Assembly (NCBI GenBank): GCA_026315105.1
Contig: CM048751.1
Coordinates: 341,914,649 to 341,978,648, forward strand
Reading direction: 5' to 3'
DNA length: 64,000 nt
Source: Locusta migratoria
Taxonomy: Eukaryota > Arthropoda > Insecta > Orthoptera > Acrididae
Shown here: piece after piece, positions 63,330 through 64,000 of the stretch
Layout: each line of letters begins with the position of its first letter
Numbering within the stretch: position 1 is the stretch's first letter
Made by a program: the position numbers and the translations under genes
Notes under the pieces: generated by a model
Database searches by the model: none
What the model saw: the letters and a program-made list of their open reading frames with translations, nothing else
Told to the model about the DNA's origin: nothing

Positions 63330-64000
63330 AAAAACAGAAAAATAATAAATGTCATTGCCATTATTCAGTTTCAATACCTTACATTACTTAATTAACTCCA
63401 AGGAACACAATATAGTGTATTGTGAAAAAATAAATATCACTGAGAAAGCTTTAAGGAGCTACATTAATATGAATAAGTGTAACATCATCTAGTTCTGTAA
63501 GTTCCAACAGGCTAGCCTAGTAGTTATGCTGTACACACAAGCTAAACTACTAGAAAATGTATATATAATGATAGGCTGTAAATGAGTTGGTCACTACACA
63601 CTTTATAAACAAGGTGTGTCCTACAGCTGGAAGTACCTGTCAAAACTTCAACTGGACGCATGCTTACAATCCTTTATATCCAGATTTTAAAAGTTATATT
63701 CACAATGCCTCAGGATGTACTAACTGATGCAAATGTACAAACTGGCAGCAAAGAAAGTAATTAACCCCGCATTAATTACAGGAATTGTGCAAACATGTAA
63801 AATACCTCAGAGTTGAACATGTCCCATTACGCACAATGAAATGTCATCCTGGTGATACTTTTCACACTGGGAAGACTCAGGTTGTTATGGGTAATCGTGG
63901 AGGCAACTAAGTTTACATACTCTACAGCTACAACCTATGGACATTTAAGAATTTAAAAAGATAGAGCTTGTGCAAGAATGCGTGCCCCATGCACAGAAAT
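63330..64000. other. Upstream Bap intron, no recognised feature
   Basis: Intron preceding the first exon in the window; the upstream coding exon (residues before ~94) was not found here. A search of both strands by eye showed no matching adaptin sequence. Confidence 0.5.

Overview
This window is animal nuclear DNA, almost certainly from a large insect genome of orthopteran (locust or grasshopper) type. Evidence for this: spliced exons with GT-AG borders, introns of 75 bp to 18.6 kb packed with transposable elements, long (CA)n/(GA)n tracts, and SINE/LINE families that I recall as typical of locusts. No operons, ribosome binding sites, CRISPR arrays or other prokaryotic features are present. 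The species assignment is an inference.

One host gene spans nearly the whole window on the minus strand: the beta subunit shared by the clathrin adaptors AP-1 and AP-2 (insect Bap / AP-1-2beta, orthologue of vertebrate AP1B1/AP2B1). I could place 15 exons, from 63322 down to the stop codon at 903-905. They join in frame to 842 residues, from about residue 94 of the family to the C terminus. The first ~93 residues lie beyond the right edge. The exons encode most of the adaptin trunk, a hinge with a clathrin-box-like LLSMD, and the appendage (ear) domain.

Everything else is intron, mostly transposable elements. 978-6625: a 25-bp perfect hairpin, a dead hAT transposase and a composite SINE-like unit with a 13-bp target duplication. 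7052-9649: a dead Tc1-like transposase. 9780-20924: a SINE with a 14-bp duplication, a Tigger/pogo transposase remnant fused to a degenerate gag-EN-RT LINE, three-copy dispersed repeats and a non-autonomous Helitron. 21012-26465: a Penelope-like element (PLE) fragment carrying a 3.3-kb palindrome of two head-to-head PLE copies. 28234-46843: a deep nest of elements. 47690-48150: PLE-type termini. 49862-60899: an old CR1-like LINE with SINE and Tc1 debris, a SINE with its A tail and a 9-bp duplication, and a third PLE region. 61075-62764: a mariner remnant.

The most striking object is the nest in the 18.6-kb intron. A Gypsy LTR retrotransposon (29277-44165, 5-bp duplication GTTTC, RT active site YLDD changed to YLDG) has one LTR split by a PLE-like foldback element. 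That foldback in turn has a nearly intact RNase H-bearing LINE in its (GT)n tract, disabled by a single in-frame TAG. The same LTR also holds a 2.4-kb almost perfectly homogeneous 14-bp minisatellite. I found no new host pathway or defence system. The novelty here lies in mobile-element architecture and possible hammerhead-like motifs at the PLE termini.
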